Shown: piece by piece, positions 1 through 7,284 of the stretch
How positions within the stretch are numbered: position 1 is the stretch's first letter
How the letters are laid out: each line of letters begins with the position of its first letter
Assembly (NCBI GenBank): GCA_020632795.1
Contig: JACKEV010000016.1
Location: forward strand, 62,001 to 126,000
From: Alphaproteobacteria bacterium
GTDB taxonomy: Bacteria; Myxococcota_A; UBA796; CAJQPC01
Reading direction: 5' to 3'
DNA: 64,000 nt
The notes under the pieces: generated by a model
What the model was told of the DNA's origin: nothing
The model's database searches: none
The model's input: only the letters and a program-made list of their open reading frames with translations
Translations under genes and position numbers: made by a program

Positions 1-214
1 CCTGAGCTGGACGGGCACCGCGGCCAGCATCCTCACCACCGAGACCTGGCCCACGCACCCCGACTCCAGCGGCGGGGTGGACGTCTGGCTTCGCCTGGAC
101 GGCTGCGACAACAACGCCTCCTTCAACGAGTTCATCCTGGACCTCCAGGCCACCGACGCCGAGGGCGCCTTCTCCACCCTGACCCGGCGGTTCTACCTGA
201 GGTGCGACAACTGA
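1..214 (+). CDS. C-terminal end of a probable secreted protein (5' truncated)
   Basis: An open frame enters from the left edge (first full codon at base 2) and stops at 212-214, giving 71 residues. It is rich in Thr, Ser and Asp, contains a DGCDNN stretch and ends in RCDN, so two Cys could form a disulfide. The alternating hydrophobic pattern near the end (LDLQATDAEGAF) resembles the last strands of an Ig-like or PKD-type beta domain of surface proteins. No family can be named from this fragment. The TetR gene follows on the same strand about 55 bases later. Confidence 0.55.
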   Translation, partial: LSWTGTAASILTTETWPTHPDSSGGVDVWLRLDGCDNNASFNEFILDLQATDAEGAFSTLTRRFYLRCDN

Positions 215-269
215 ACGTATGGCCCCTCGGCGCCCCTCGGACTACCATGGGGCGCTCCCTGGAGGCCGC

Positions 270-923
270 ATGCCGGATCCCACCAGCGCCACCTCCCGAC
301 GCGATCGCATCCTGCGGGCGGCCTCCCGGCTGTTCGGGCGGCCGGGGCTGGACGGGGTGTCCCTGACCGCCATCGCCCGGGAGGCCGGGGTCTCCCGCGA
401 GCTGCTGCGCCGCAGCTTCCCCAGCAAGGAGCGCCTGCTGATCCAGGCCCAGCGGGCCACCTTCCAGCAGCTCTATCAGCGCTTCGAGGAGCGCGCGCAG
501 CGGGGCGAGCGCGGCCTGCCCGCCGCGATGGACGCCCTCGACGCGATGTGGGCGTCGGTCCGCGAGCTGTCGGGCAGCGCCCCCTTCATCGCCCAGACCC
601 TGACCATCGGCGCGGGGCAGGGGGTCGCGGGCCGCAACCTCACCGCCTTCTACCGCGAGTCCACCTCCCTGCTGGAGGGCGGCATCCGCGCGGTCTTTGC
701 CGACGACCTCGACCAGCTCGCCCTGCCCCCCGGGCGCATGGCGATCCTGATCCGGGTCGCCCTGGAGGGCCTGGTGGTCGAGCTGGCCCGCGCCGAGGGC
801 CCCGACGAGCTGCGCGCGGTGGACCAGGCCTTCGACGACATGCGCGAGCTGTTCCGCCGCTTCGTGCTCTCCCCGGCCCAGCGGCTGCCCACCGAGGACG
901 AGCCCGTACCGCTGCCCTGGTAG
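270..923 (+). CDS. TetR/AcrR family transcriptional regulator
   Basis: A 217-residue protein. Residues about 8-55 form the TetR helix-turn-helix (RRDRILRAASRLFGRPG ... VSLTAIAREAGVSRELL), followed by a helical ligand-binding domain without recognisable specificity. The frame is open back to 219, but the ATG at 270 has GGAGG at 261-265, four bases upstream, and begins just before the HTH, so I chose it. The cytochrome gene follows 18 bases after the stop on the same strand and may be co-transcribed or regulated. No clear operator palindrome was seen upstream. The ligand is unknown. Confidence 0.85.
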   Translation: MPDPTSATSRRDRILRAASRLFGRPGLDGVSLTAIAREAGVSRELLRRSFPSKERLLIQAQRATFQQLYQRFEERAQRGERGLPAAMDALDAMWASVRELSGSAPFIAQTLTIGAGQGVAGRNLTAFYRESTSLLEGGIRAVFADDLDQLALPPGRMAILIRVALEGLVVELARAEGPDELRAVDQAFDDMRELFRRFVLSPAQRLPTEDEPVPLPW

Positions 924-941
924 CCGGGATATGGGACGTCC

Positions 942-1373
942 ATGAAGCGCCTCCTGCCTGTGCTGACCGCCCTCATCGTGCCCGCCCTGGTGTGGGCGGC
1001 GGTGCCCAAGAAGCGCCCCGAGGACGACGTCAAGGGCCAGGAGCTGTGGGAGCGCTCCTGCTGGATGTGCCACGGCGCCGAGAACAAGGGCGACGGCCCC
1101 GCCGCCGCCGCGCTGCCCGGCGGCGTGCCCGACCTCAGCGGCACCATCAAGGGCCGCGACTTCGAGCCCCTGGTGGACATCATCCTCTACGGCAAGGGCG
1201 CGATGCCGGCCTTCGACGCCGAGATGGACCGCCACAACGCCCGCCGCATCCTCATCTACCTGGCCAAGGTCGAGGACGAGGGCCTGCCTCCTCGGAAGGC
1301 CACCCCCGCGCCCGACGAGGGCGAGGACGAGGATGAAGCCGGGGGCGACGGGGTCCGAGAGGGCGGCGACTGA
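942..1373 (+). CDS. Small c-type cytochrome
   Basis: A 143-residue exported monohaem cytochrome c. An N-terminal signal peptide (MKRLLPVLTALIVPALVWAA) precedes one CWMCH haem-binding motif (residues about 40-44). GKGAMPAF supplies a plausible axial Met, as in class I cytochromes c. The last 25 residues are a strongly acidic, low-complexity tail (DEGEDEDEAGGD). Role: periplasmic electron carrier, partner unknown. A second small cytochrome follows 73 bases later. Both share the CHGA-x-x-KGDGP pattern found in cytochromes that act with terminal oxidases or dehydrogenases. Confidence 0.85.
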   Translation: MKRLLPVLTALIVPALVWAAVPKKRPEDDVKGQELWERSCWMCHGAENKGDGPAAAALPGGVPDLSGTIKGRDFEPLVDIILYGKGAMPAFDAEMDRHNARRILIYLAKVEDEGLPPRKATPAPDEGEDEDEAGGDGVREGGD

Positions 1374-1416
1374 ATAGGCCGTGTACCGCGTCGTCCAACC
1401 CAGCGACCGGTGCGGT

Positions 1417-1422
1417 TACAAT
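1417..1422 (+). promoter_or_regulatory. Candidate -10 element for the second cytochrome c gene
   Basis: TACAAT lies 24 bases before the ATG at 1447, with GGAG at 1438-1441 between them. No good -35 is visible. It differs from TATAAT at one base. Inference from sequence only. Confidence 0.4.
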
Positions 1423-1446
1423 GCACCGCACAAGCCTGGAGCTCCC

Positions 1447-1773
1447 ATGACGCGCCACGTTGTCACCCTCGCCCTCCTGCTCGCCTCTCCGCTCGCTTTC
1501 GCCCAGGACCAGGGCAAGGCGCTCTACACGGCCAACTGCATGGCCTGCCACGGCGCCAAGGGCGACGGCAACGGCCCCGCCGCCATCGCACTGGATCCCA
1601 AGCCCCGGTCCTTCAGCGACGCCGCGTTCTGGGAGGGCAAGACCAACGAGGACATCAAGAAGGTCATCAAGACCGGGAAGCCCGGCACCGCCATGGCGCC
1701 CTTCCCGCAGCTCAGCGACGCAGACGTCGCCGCTCTGACCACCTACCTGCGCACCTTCGAGCCCAAGCCGTAG
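1447..1773 (+). CDS. Small c-type cytochrome
   Basis: A 108-residue periplasmic monohaem cytochrome c. It has a signal peptide (MTRHVVTLALLLASPLAFA), CMACH at about 31-35, KGDGNGPAA immediately after it, and a candidate Met ligand in GTAMAPFP. The size and the KPRSFSDAAFWEGKTNEDI region match small class I cytochromes c of the cbb3/CccA type. An upstream in-frame GTG at 1381 would add 22 residues lacking signal character. The ATG at 1447 has GGAG five bases upstream and begins the signal peptide, so it is preferred. The stop abuts the stop of the convergent Fur gene. Confidence 0.88.
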   Translation: MTRHVVTLALLLASPLAFAQDQGKALYTANCMACHGAKGDGNGPAAIALDPKPRSFSDAAFWEGKTNEDIKKVIKTGKPGTAMAPFPQLSDADVAALTTYLRTFEPKP

Positions 1774-2169
1774 TCAGCAGCCCTCGCAGACGCCCTCGAA
1801 CAGCACGCTGGCTGAGCGCACCTCGCCCGGGAGGTCGTGCTCCAGGCGCACCCGGTCGGTGGGGATGTCGGTGAGCTGCCCGCAGCGCACGCAGCGCAGG
1901 TGGTGGTGGGGCGCGGTGTTGGGGTCGAACCGGGCCTCGGTGCCGGGCAGGTTGACCTCGGAGAGGACCCCCAGCTCCCGCAGCAGCGCGATGGTGTTGT
2001 AGACCGTCGCGCGGGAGGTGATCGGGAAGTCGGCGGTGACCGCCTCGAAGATGTCGGCGGCGGTGGGGTGGGTGTCGTTGTCTGCCAGGTAGCGCAGGAT
2101 CGCCCGCCGCTGGGGGGTCAGCGAGCATCTGCGCGCGCGGAGGAGACGTTCAACTTCATGGACGTCCAT
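1774..2169 (-). CDS. Fur/PerR family metal-responsive repressor
   Basis: A 131-residue Fur-family regulator. The N-terminal winged helix is present (LTPQRRAILRYLADNDTHPTAADI ... TSRATVYNTIALLRE), followed by the metal site HHHLRC, a CVRC pair and a C-terminal CEGC pair that form the usual structural zinc site. The absence of a long His-rich tail and the general pattern favour PerR or a generic Fur paralogue over Zur, but the metal or peroxide specificity cannot be read from sequence. It is divergent from the nitrilase gene and convergent with the cytochrome, whose stop it touches. Confidence 0.9.
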   Translation of the reverse strand: MDVHEVERLLRARRCSLTPQRRAILRYLADNDTHPTAADIFEAVTADFPITSRATVYNTIALLRELGVLSEVNLPGTEARFDPNTAPHHHLRCVRCGQLTDIPTDRVRLEHDLPGEVRSASVLFEGVCEGC

Positions 2170-2220
2170 CTTGTCGGGCTCCAGGCTCCTCGGCGCCGGA
2201 GAGCGGTGGCGCCTCGATCC

Positions 2221-2233
2221 ATTACATTATCCT
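2221..2233. promoter_or_regulatory. AT-rich divergent promoter region between Fur and nitrilase genes
   Basis: An AT-rich island in GC-rich DNA. On the minus strand GATAAT (2226-2231) is a good -10 for the Fur gene; on the plus strand TATCCT (2228-2233) is a possible -10 for the amidase gene at 2261. On the minus strand GGATAATGTAAT also resembles part of a Fur box, which would fit autoregulation. Speculative. Confidence 0.35.
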
Positions 2234-2260
2234 GGATTTCCCCATTTCGCCGGTCCGCCG

Positions 2261-3076
2261 ATGTCCACGACCCTCGCCGCGTGCGTCCAGCTCCAGGGCA
2301 GCTCCGACGTGGAGCGCAACCTCCAGGTCACCGAGCGCCTCGTACGGCGGGCCGCTCAGGCCGGCGCGCGGCTCATCGCCACCCCCGAGGCGACCACCTA
2401 CCTGGGCCCCCACGACCGCAAGATCAAGCTCGCCGAGCCGGTGGACGGCCCCACCCACCGCCGCCTGGCGGACCTGGCCGCCGAGCTGGGCATCTGGCTG
2501 CTGGTCGGCTCGGTCGCCGAGCGGGCCGAGGGCGACCCGGCGCGCTGCCACAACACCAGCCTGCTGTTCGACCCCGAGGGGCGCCTGGCGGCGTCCTACC
2601 GCAAGATGCACCTCTTCGACGTCGACATCCCCGGCGGGGTGCGCTTCCAGGAGTCCGCCACCTGCGCGCCCGGGGACACCCCGGTGGTGGTCGACACGCC
2701 CCTCGGCGTCCTGGGGCTGAGCATCTGCTACGACCTGCGCTTCCCCGAGCTGTACCGCACCCTGGTGGACCGGGGCGCGCAGCTGCTGGCGGTGCCCAGC
2801 GCGTTCACGCTCATGACGGGCAAGGACCACTGGCACGCGCTGCTGCGGGCGCGGGCCATCGAGACCCAGTGCTACGTGCTGGCCCCCGCCCAGTTCGGCG
2901 CCCACGACGACGCGGGCTTGCGGCACTCCTACGGGCACTCGGTCATCATCGACCCCTGGGGGGTGGTGATCGGGCAGTGCTCCGACGGCGAGGGCATCTG
3001 CCTCGCTGAGCTGGATCCGGAGCGGGTGGCGGCGGTGCGGCGGGCCATGCCGCTGGCGGCTCACAGGCGGATCTGA
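2261..3076 (+). CDS. Carbon-nitrogen hydrolase (nitrilase superfamily, Nit1-like amidase)
   Basis: A 271-residue amidase. The catalytic triad is visible: Glu43 (ATPEATTYLG), Lys115 (SYRKMHLFD) and Cys156 (SICYDLRFPELYR). The last motif and the HLFDVDIPGG segment match the Nit1/omega-amidase branch, whose members hydrolyse deaminated glutathione or alpha-ketoglutaramate. Metabolite repair is therefore a likely cytosolic role. The ATG at 2261 aligns with the family N-terminus; an earlier TTG at 2171 would add 30 unrelated residues. The 3' end overlaps the convergent P450 gene by 16 bases. Confidence 0.88.
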   Translation: MSTTLAACVQLQGSSDVERNLQVTERLVRRAAQAGARLIATPEATTYLGPHDRKIKLAEPVDGPTHRRLADLAAELGIWLLVGSVAERAEGDPARCHNTSLLFDPEGRLAASYRKMHLFDVDIPGGVRFQESATCAPGDTPVVVDTPLGVLGLSICYDLRFPELYRTLVDRGAQLLAVPSAFTLMTGKDHWHALLRARAIETQCYVLAPAQFGAHDDAGLRHSYGHSVIIDPWGVVIGQCSDGEGICLAELDPERVAAVRRAMPLAAHRRI

Positions 3077-4371
3077 CAGCCGCCCTTGGGGAGCACGACG
3101 ACGTTGCGCCAGCGCAGCGCAGGCCAGGGTTCGTCGGGCGCCGGCTCCGGGTTGATCTCCTTGAGCAGGGTGCCCAGGGTGACCTTCATCTGGTAGAGCC
3201 CGAAGGCCCGGCCCACGCAGGCCCGCGCCCCGGTCCCGAAGGGCAGGTATTCGAAGCGGTCGAAGCGGGCGCCGTCAACGAAGCGCTCCGGGTCGAAGCG
3301 CTCCGGGTCCGGGAAGACCTCCGGGCGGCGGTGGATGAACCACCCGAGCGCCGTGATCTGGGTGCCCGGTTGCAGGGTGTAGCCGTCGATCTCGAAGGGC
3401 TCGACGACCTCACGCCCCATGATGGGGAGGACCGGGCTGATGCGGAGGACCTCCTTGCAGACCATGTCCAGGTAGGGCAGGTCGTTGATGTCCTCCGGGG
3501 TGTCGCAGGCGGCCAGCTCGTCGCGCAGGCGCTGATGGACCGAGGGGTGGCGCAGCACCCAGCCCAGCGCCCAGGTCACGCTCACGGCGGTGGTCTCGTG
3601 CCCGGTGGCCAGCAGGGTGAGCAGCTCGCAGCGCAAGGCGAGGTCGGAGAAGGCGTGCCCGTCGGGCTCCTCGGCCTCCAGGAGCTGGGAGAGGATGTCG
3701 TTGTGGCGCTCGCCGGCCTCCAGCTGCGCGCGGCGCTCGGCGATGAGCCCGTCCACCCAGGCGTTGAGCCGCTCGCGGTTGCGCAGGAAGCGCCCCCAGG
3801 GGCTCCAGTGGCCCAGATCGACCTGCAGGGCCTTGGAGAACAGCAGCAGCGGCGGGGCGCCGACCACCGGATCCAGGAGCGTGCGGGCCTCGGCGCAGGC
3901 GGCGGGGTCCTGCAGCCCGAACACGGCGTAGAGGATCAGCTCCATGGCCATGTGCTCCAGCGGGCCGTAGGCTGAGAACCACCGGCCCCTGGGCCACTGT
4001 CCGGCGTGTCGGCGCACGATCTCCACCGTGCGGCCGCCGTAGCGTTGCATCCGGTCGGGACGGAAGGGGCCGGTCAGCAGGCGGCGGTGGTGGGCGTGCC
4101 GCGCGCCGTCGAGCATGAGCAGGGACTCCGGCCCCAGCGCCTGACCTTGGATGTCCTGGTATCGCGTGCGGCGGAGGCGGTGCTCCTGGGGGTTGAACAG
4201 GGCGCGGAGCTGCTCGGGCTCGGTGAGCATCACCATGTCCATGCCCACCATACGCGCCGTGAACGGAGAGCCGTAGCGGCGCCAGGCGTCGCCGTAGACG
4301 GACGGGACGCGGAAGAAGTGTCGCCAGGTCTGCACCAGCCGAGGGGCCGAGGGGCCAGGGGGCAGGTTCAT
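3061..4371 (-). CDS. Cytochrome P450
   Basis: A 436-residue P450. The I-helix motif is ATGHETT, the K-helix ExxR is KEVLRIS, and the haem loop is FGTGARACVGRAFG with the cysteine thiolate at about residue 385. The proline-rich start LPPGPSAP is typical of the CYP110-like bacterial group. The open frame extends upstream to 4746 but only ATG 4371 begins P450 sequence. Substrate unknown; lipid or fatty acid hydroxylation is a guess from family resemblance. It lies 67 bases downstream of the MlaF-like gene on the same strand and may be read from that operon. No ferredoxin or reductase gene is nearby. Confidence 0.92.
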   Translation of the reverse strand: MNLPPGPSAPRLVQTWRHFFRVPSVYGDAWRRYGSPFTARMVGMDMVMLTEPEQLRALFNPQEHRLRRTRYQDIQGQALGPESLLMLDGARHAHHRRLLTGPFRPDRMQRYGGRTVEIVRRHAGQWPRGRWFSAYGPLEHMAMELILYAVFGLQDPAACAEARTLLDPVVGAPPLLLFSKALQVDLGHWSPWGRFLRNRERLNAWVDGLIAERRAQLEAGERHNDILSQLLEAEEPDGHAFSDLALRCELLTLLATGHETTAVSVTWALGWVLRHPSVHQRLRDELAACDTPEDINDLPYLDMVCKEVLRISPVLPIMGREVVEPFEIDGYTLQPGTQITALGWFIHRRPEVFPDPERFDPERFVDGARFDRFEYLPFGTGARACVGRAFGLYQMKVTLGTLLKEINPEPAPDEPWPALRWRNVVVLPKGGCQIRL

Positions 4372-4438
4372 GGGGAGGGATCCTTCATCTGCCCGCTGCG
4401 TCTCGTCGTCGTCTCCAGTCGGGCAGTGTACCCCAGCT

Positions 4439-5248
4439 TCAGGTGCGGCGCTCTGCGCCGGGCTTTTCTGCACCCATGACGTCGGCGGCGTCGTCGGCCA
4501 GCACGCCCCGGCCGCCCTTGACGAACTCGGCCAGAGGCGGGAAGTCGGCGCGCTCGGCCTCGTCCTTGGTGCCCACCCAGCCCATCTTGCGGTCGTACAG
4601 GAAGGCGATGCGGTCGGTGACCGTGAAGCAGGAGTCCATGTCGTGGGTGACCACGATGGAGGTGACCCCGAGGCGCTCCTGGAGCCCGAGGATGAGCCCG
4701 TTGATGCGCCGGACGTTGATGGGGTCCAGGCCGGTGGTGGGCTCATCGTAGAGGATGACGTCGGGCTGGATGGCGATGGCGCGGGCCAGGCCGACGCGCT
4801 TCTTCATGCCCCCGGACAGCTCGGCGGGCTTGAGGTCCTGGATGCCGGGCATGCCGACCATCTCCAGCACCTCGGCGACCCGGGCGTCGCGCTTCTCGGG
4901 GGTGCCCCAGTCGTGCTCGACCAGGGGGTACTTGATGTTCTGGGCCACGGTGAGCGAGTCGAACAGCGCCGCCCCCTGGAAGAGCATCGCGATGCGGCGG
5001 CGCAGGCCCAGCAGGCCGTCGTCGGACATCGTGGTGATCTCTTCGCCGAAGGCGGTGATGCTGCCGCCGTCGGCCTTCAGCAGCCGGATGAGCATCTTGA
5101 GGCAGACGGACTTCCCCATGCCCGAGCCGCCGATGATCGTGAGGGTCTCGCCCTTGAAGACGTCGAGGTCCAGGCCGTCGTAGATGACCTTGGGTCCGAA
5201 GGCCTTGCGGACCCCGCGGAAGCGGATGACGACCTCGCGCTCGCTCAT
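4439..5248 (-). CDS. MlaF-like ABC transporter ATP-binding protein
   Basis: A 269-residue ATPase. Walker A is GGSGMGKSV, the signature is LSGGMKKRV, Walker B is VILYDEPTTGLDP, and the switch His is in VVTHDMD. The YDEPTTGLDPI and GGMKKR forms are typical of the Mla/Mkl family that moves phospholipids between membranes. The ATG at 5248 overlaps the stop of the MlaE-like permease (ATGA), so the two are translationally coupled and form one transporter. An MlaD (MCE) partner is not visible here, although the family normally needs one. Confidence 0.92.
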   Translation of the reverse strand: MSEREVVIRFRGVRKAFGPKVIYDGLDLDVFKGETLTIIGGSGMGKSVCLKMLIRLLKADGGSITAFGEEITTMSDDGLLGLRRRIAMLFQGAALFDSLTVAQNIKYPLVEHDWGTPEKRDARVAEVLEMVGMPGIQDLKPAELSGGMKKRVGLARAIAIQPDVILYDEPTTGLDPINVRRINGLILGLQERLGVTSIVVTHDMDSCFTVTDRIAFLYDRKMGWVGTKDEAERADFPPLAEFVKGGRGVLADDAADVMGAEKPGAERRT

Positions 5249-6006
5249 CCGTAGATGCCCATGAAGACCTTGGTGAGCATGAAGTTCGACACCAGGACGG
5301 TGATGCTGATGGCGACGACGGCGTCGGTGGTGGAGCGGCCCACGCCCTCGGTGCCGCCCCGGACGTTGAGCCCGACGTAGCAGCCGATGATGGCGATGAA
5401 GTAGCCGAAGAAGAACGACTTCATCAGGCCGTGCATGAGGTCCTCGATGCTGAGGGTGTCGATGACCTGCTCGAAGAAGAAGCGCGCGGTCAGCCCGACC
5501 TCGCTCATGGTGATGAGCATGCCGCCCAGGCAGCCCACGAAGTCCGCGAGCACGGTGAGCAGCGGCAGCATGATGAGGCAGGCGACCACCCGGGGGACCA
5601 CCAGCTTGCGCACCGGGTCCGCGCCCAGGGCGGAGATGGCGTCGACCTGCTCGGTGACCTTCATCGAGCCGATCTCGGCGGTGAAGCCCGCGCCCACCCG
5701 GCCGCCGACCAGCACGGCGGTGAGGGTGGGGCCCAGCTCGCGCACCATGCCCAGGGAGACCATCTTGCCGGTGTAGAGCGAGGCGCCGTAGGGCTCCAGG
5801 CCCTTGGCGAACTGGATGGCCAGCACCGCGCCGGTGAACAGGGCGGTGAGCACCGCGATGGACCAGGAGCCGATGCCCGCCTGGTCCATCTGGGTGACCA
5901 GCAGGCGGGTCTCGATGAAGGGCGGGGTGAAGCAGCTCTTGAAGGTGCGCCAGGTGAGGCTGGCCACGCCGCCCATGTGGGCCAGCAGCTTGAGGACGTT
6001 GGTCAT
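5245..6006 (-). CDS. MlaE-like ABC transporter permease
   Basis: A 253-residue integral membrane protein of the MlaE/YrbE family. Visible family features are the amphipathic N-terminus, RELGPTLTAVLVGGRVGAGFTAEIGSMKVTEQVDAI (the conserved core), and several hydrophobic helices up to about residue 250. It forms the inner-membrane channel of a retrograde or anterograde phospholipid transporter with the ATPase downstream. Start and stop overlap both neighbours by four bases. The expected MCE substrate-binding subunit may be elsewhere or replaced by the upstream lipoprotein. Confidence 0.92.
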   Translation of the reverse strand: MTNVLKLLAHMGGVASLTWRTFKSCFTPPFIETRLLVTQMDQAGIGSWSIAVLTALFTGAVLAIQFAKGLEPYGASLYTGKMVSLGMVRELGPTLTAVLVGGRVGAGFTAEIGSMKVTEQVDAISALGADPVRKLVVPRVVACLIMLPLLTVLADFVGCLGGMLITMSEVGLTARFFFEQVIDTLSIEDLMHGLMKSFFFGYFIAIIGCYVGLNVRGGTEGVGRSTTDAVVAISITVLVSNFMLTKVFMGIYG

Positions 6007-6500
6007 GGCAGGGTCCGGAAGCCCTGGACCATGCTCTGGTAGCCGGCCCAGGCCTGCTCGAAGCGCTCTCCCGGGGAGGCGATGACCACGAGGTCGTAGA
6101 CGCAGGTGTCCTTCTTGAGCACGGTGACGCCCAGCTCCACGGCCACGCCGTCCAGGATCCCGGCGCGGCGCGTGGTGTAGGCCTCGCGGCCGTCCAGGGT
6201 GGTCCAGGCCTCGTGGAGGGGGGCGGCCTTGGGGTCGACCACCCCGAAGAGCTGGTGCTTGACCATGTCGGGCAGCGGCGCATCCTCGAAGCGGGAGCCG
6301 CAGTTGGAGTCGGCGTACATGGTGGCGCCGAGGTCGCGGTTGAGGAAGGCGAAGTCGGCCCCGCCGGGCTGTACGGGGCGCCAGCCATCACCCGGATCGC
6401 CGAGCTGGTAGCGGCCCTCGAGCTTCTCGGCGTGGCGGGACTCCCGGGACAGGCAGCCCGAGAGCGCGGCGACACACAGGAGCAGCAGCGCCGATCTCAT
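6003..6500 (-). CDS. Lipoprotein of unknown function in a transporter operon
   Basis: A 165-residue lipoprotein: MRSALLLLCVAALSGC is a signal peptide with an LSGC lipobox. The mature part contains two Cys (NCGSRFED and DTCVYDL) and a compact alpha/beta pattern without a recognised family. Similar small proteins occur in deltaproteobacterial mla-type loci, but I cannot assign a named domain. It overlaps the permease start (6003-6006) and the stop of the upstream ABC ATPase (6497-6500), so it is translated with them. It could be a periplasmic component replacing the missing MCE protein; this is inference. Confidence 0.75.
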   Translation of the reverse strand: MRSALLLLCVAALSGCLSRESRHAEKLEGRYQLGDPGDGWRPVQPGGADFAFLNRDLGATMYADSNCGSRFEDAPLPDMVKHQLFGVVDPKAAPLHEAWTTLDGREAYTTRRAGILDGVAVELGVTVLKKDTCVYDLVVIASPGERFEQAWAGYQSMVQGFRTLP

Positions 6501-7255
6501 GAGCCTCCGACCGGCATGTTGTTCCGCTCCTCTTCCAGGATGCGCAGGAAGATCTCTTCGAGATCCTTGGCGTCATCACGCCCTTCGGACCTTATCTCGT
6601 CATAGGTGCCGTGGGCCACGATCCGTCCGCGGTTGATGATCGCGAAGCGGTCGCAGACCTCCTGGGCGACGTCCAGGGAGTGGGTGGAGAGGAACACGGT
6701 GCGGCCCTCGGCGGCGACCTGGCGGAAGACGTCCTTGATCTGGCGCGCCCCGCGCGGGTCCAGGCCGACCATCGGCTCGTCCACGATCAGCAGGCGGGGG
6801 GTGTGCAGCAGGGCGGCGGAGAGGGTCAGCCGCTGCTTCATGCCGTGGGAGTAGCCCTCGATGAGGCGGTCGGCGAAGTCGGAGAGGCCGTGGAAGGCCA
6901 GCAGCTCCATCGAGTGGGCCTCGATGACGCCGGGGTCCATGCCGTAGAGCCCCCCCACGAACGCCAGCATCTCCCGCCCGGTGAGCTTCTCGTAGAGGTA
7001 GGGGCGGTCGGGGATGAAGCCGATGCGCTGCTTGGCGGCGACCGGGTCCTGCGCCATGTCCACCCCGTCGATGAACAGGCGGCCCCGGGTGGGCGGCAGC
7101 ACCCCGGAGAGGATGCGGATGGTGGTGGTCTTGCCCGCGCCGTTGGGCCCCAGGAAGCCGAAGACCTCGCCGGCCTCCACGGTGAGGTCCAGCGGCTGGA
7201 GGGCCTGGAAGTCCCCGTAGCGCTTCTCGATGCCTTCGGTACGGATCATGCTCAT
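6497..7255 (-). CDS. ABC transporter ATP-binding protein (ABC-2 type)
   Basis: A 252-residue ATPase. Walker A is GPNGAGKTT, the signature YSHGMKQRL replaces the usual LSGGM form, Walker B is LLIVDEP followed by MVGLDPRG, and the switch is STHSLD. This set matches the CcmA/DrrA group that partners ABC-2 permeases. No such permease gene is in the window. ATG 7255 is chosen; ATG 7249 (MIRTEG) is an equally good alternative, while a TTG at 7282 adds nine residues. It sits 29 bases downstream of the transglutaminase-like gene and overlaps the lipoprotein start by four bases. Confidence 0.9.
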   Translation of the reverse strand: MSMIRTEGIEKRYGDFQALQPLDLTVEAGEVFGFLGPNGAGKTTTIRILSGVLPPTRGRLFIDGVDMAQDPVAAKQRIGFIPDRPYLYEKLTGREMLAFVGGLYGMDPGVIEAHSMELLAFHGLSDFADRLIEGYSHGMKQRLTLSAALLHTPRLLIVDEPMVGLDPRGARQIKDVFRQVAAEGRTVFLSTHSLDVAQEVCDRFAIINRGRIVAHGTYDEIRSEGRDDAKDLEEIFLRILEEERNNMPVGGS

Positions 7256-7284
7256 CGACACCACCACGCCTGACGGCCGCAACT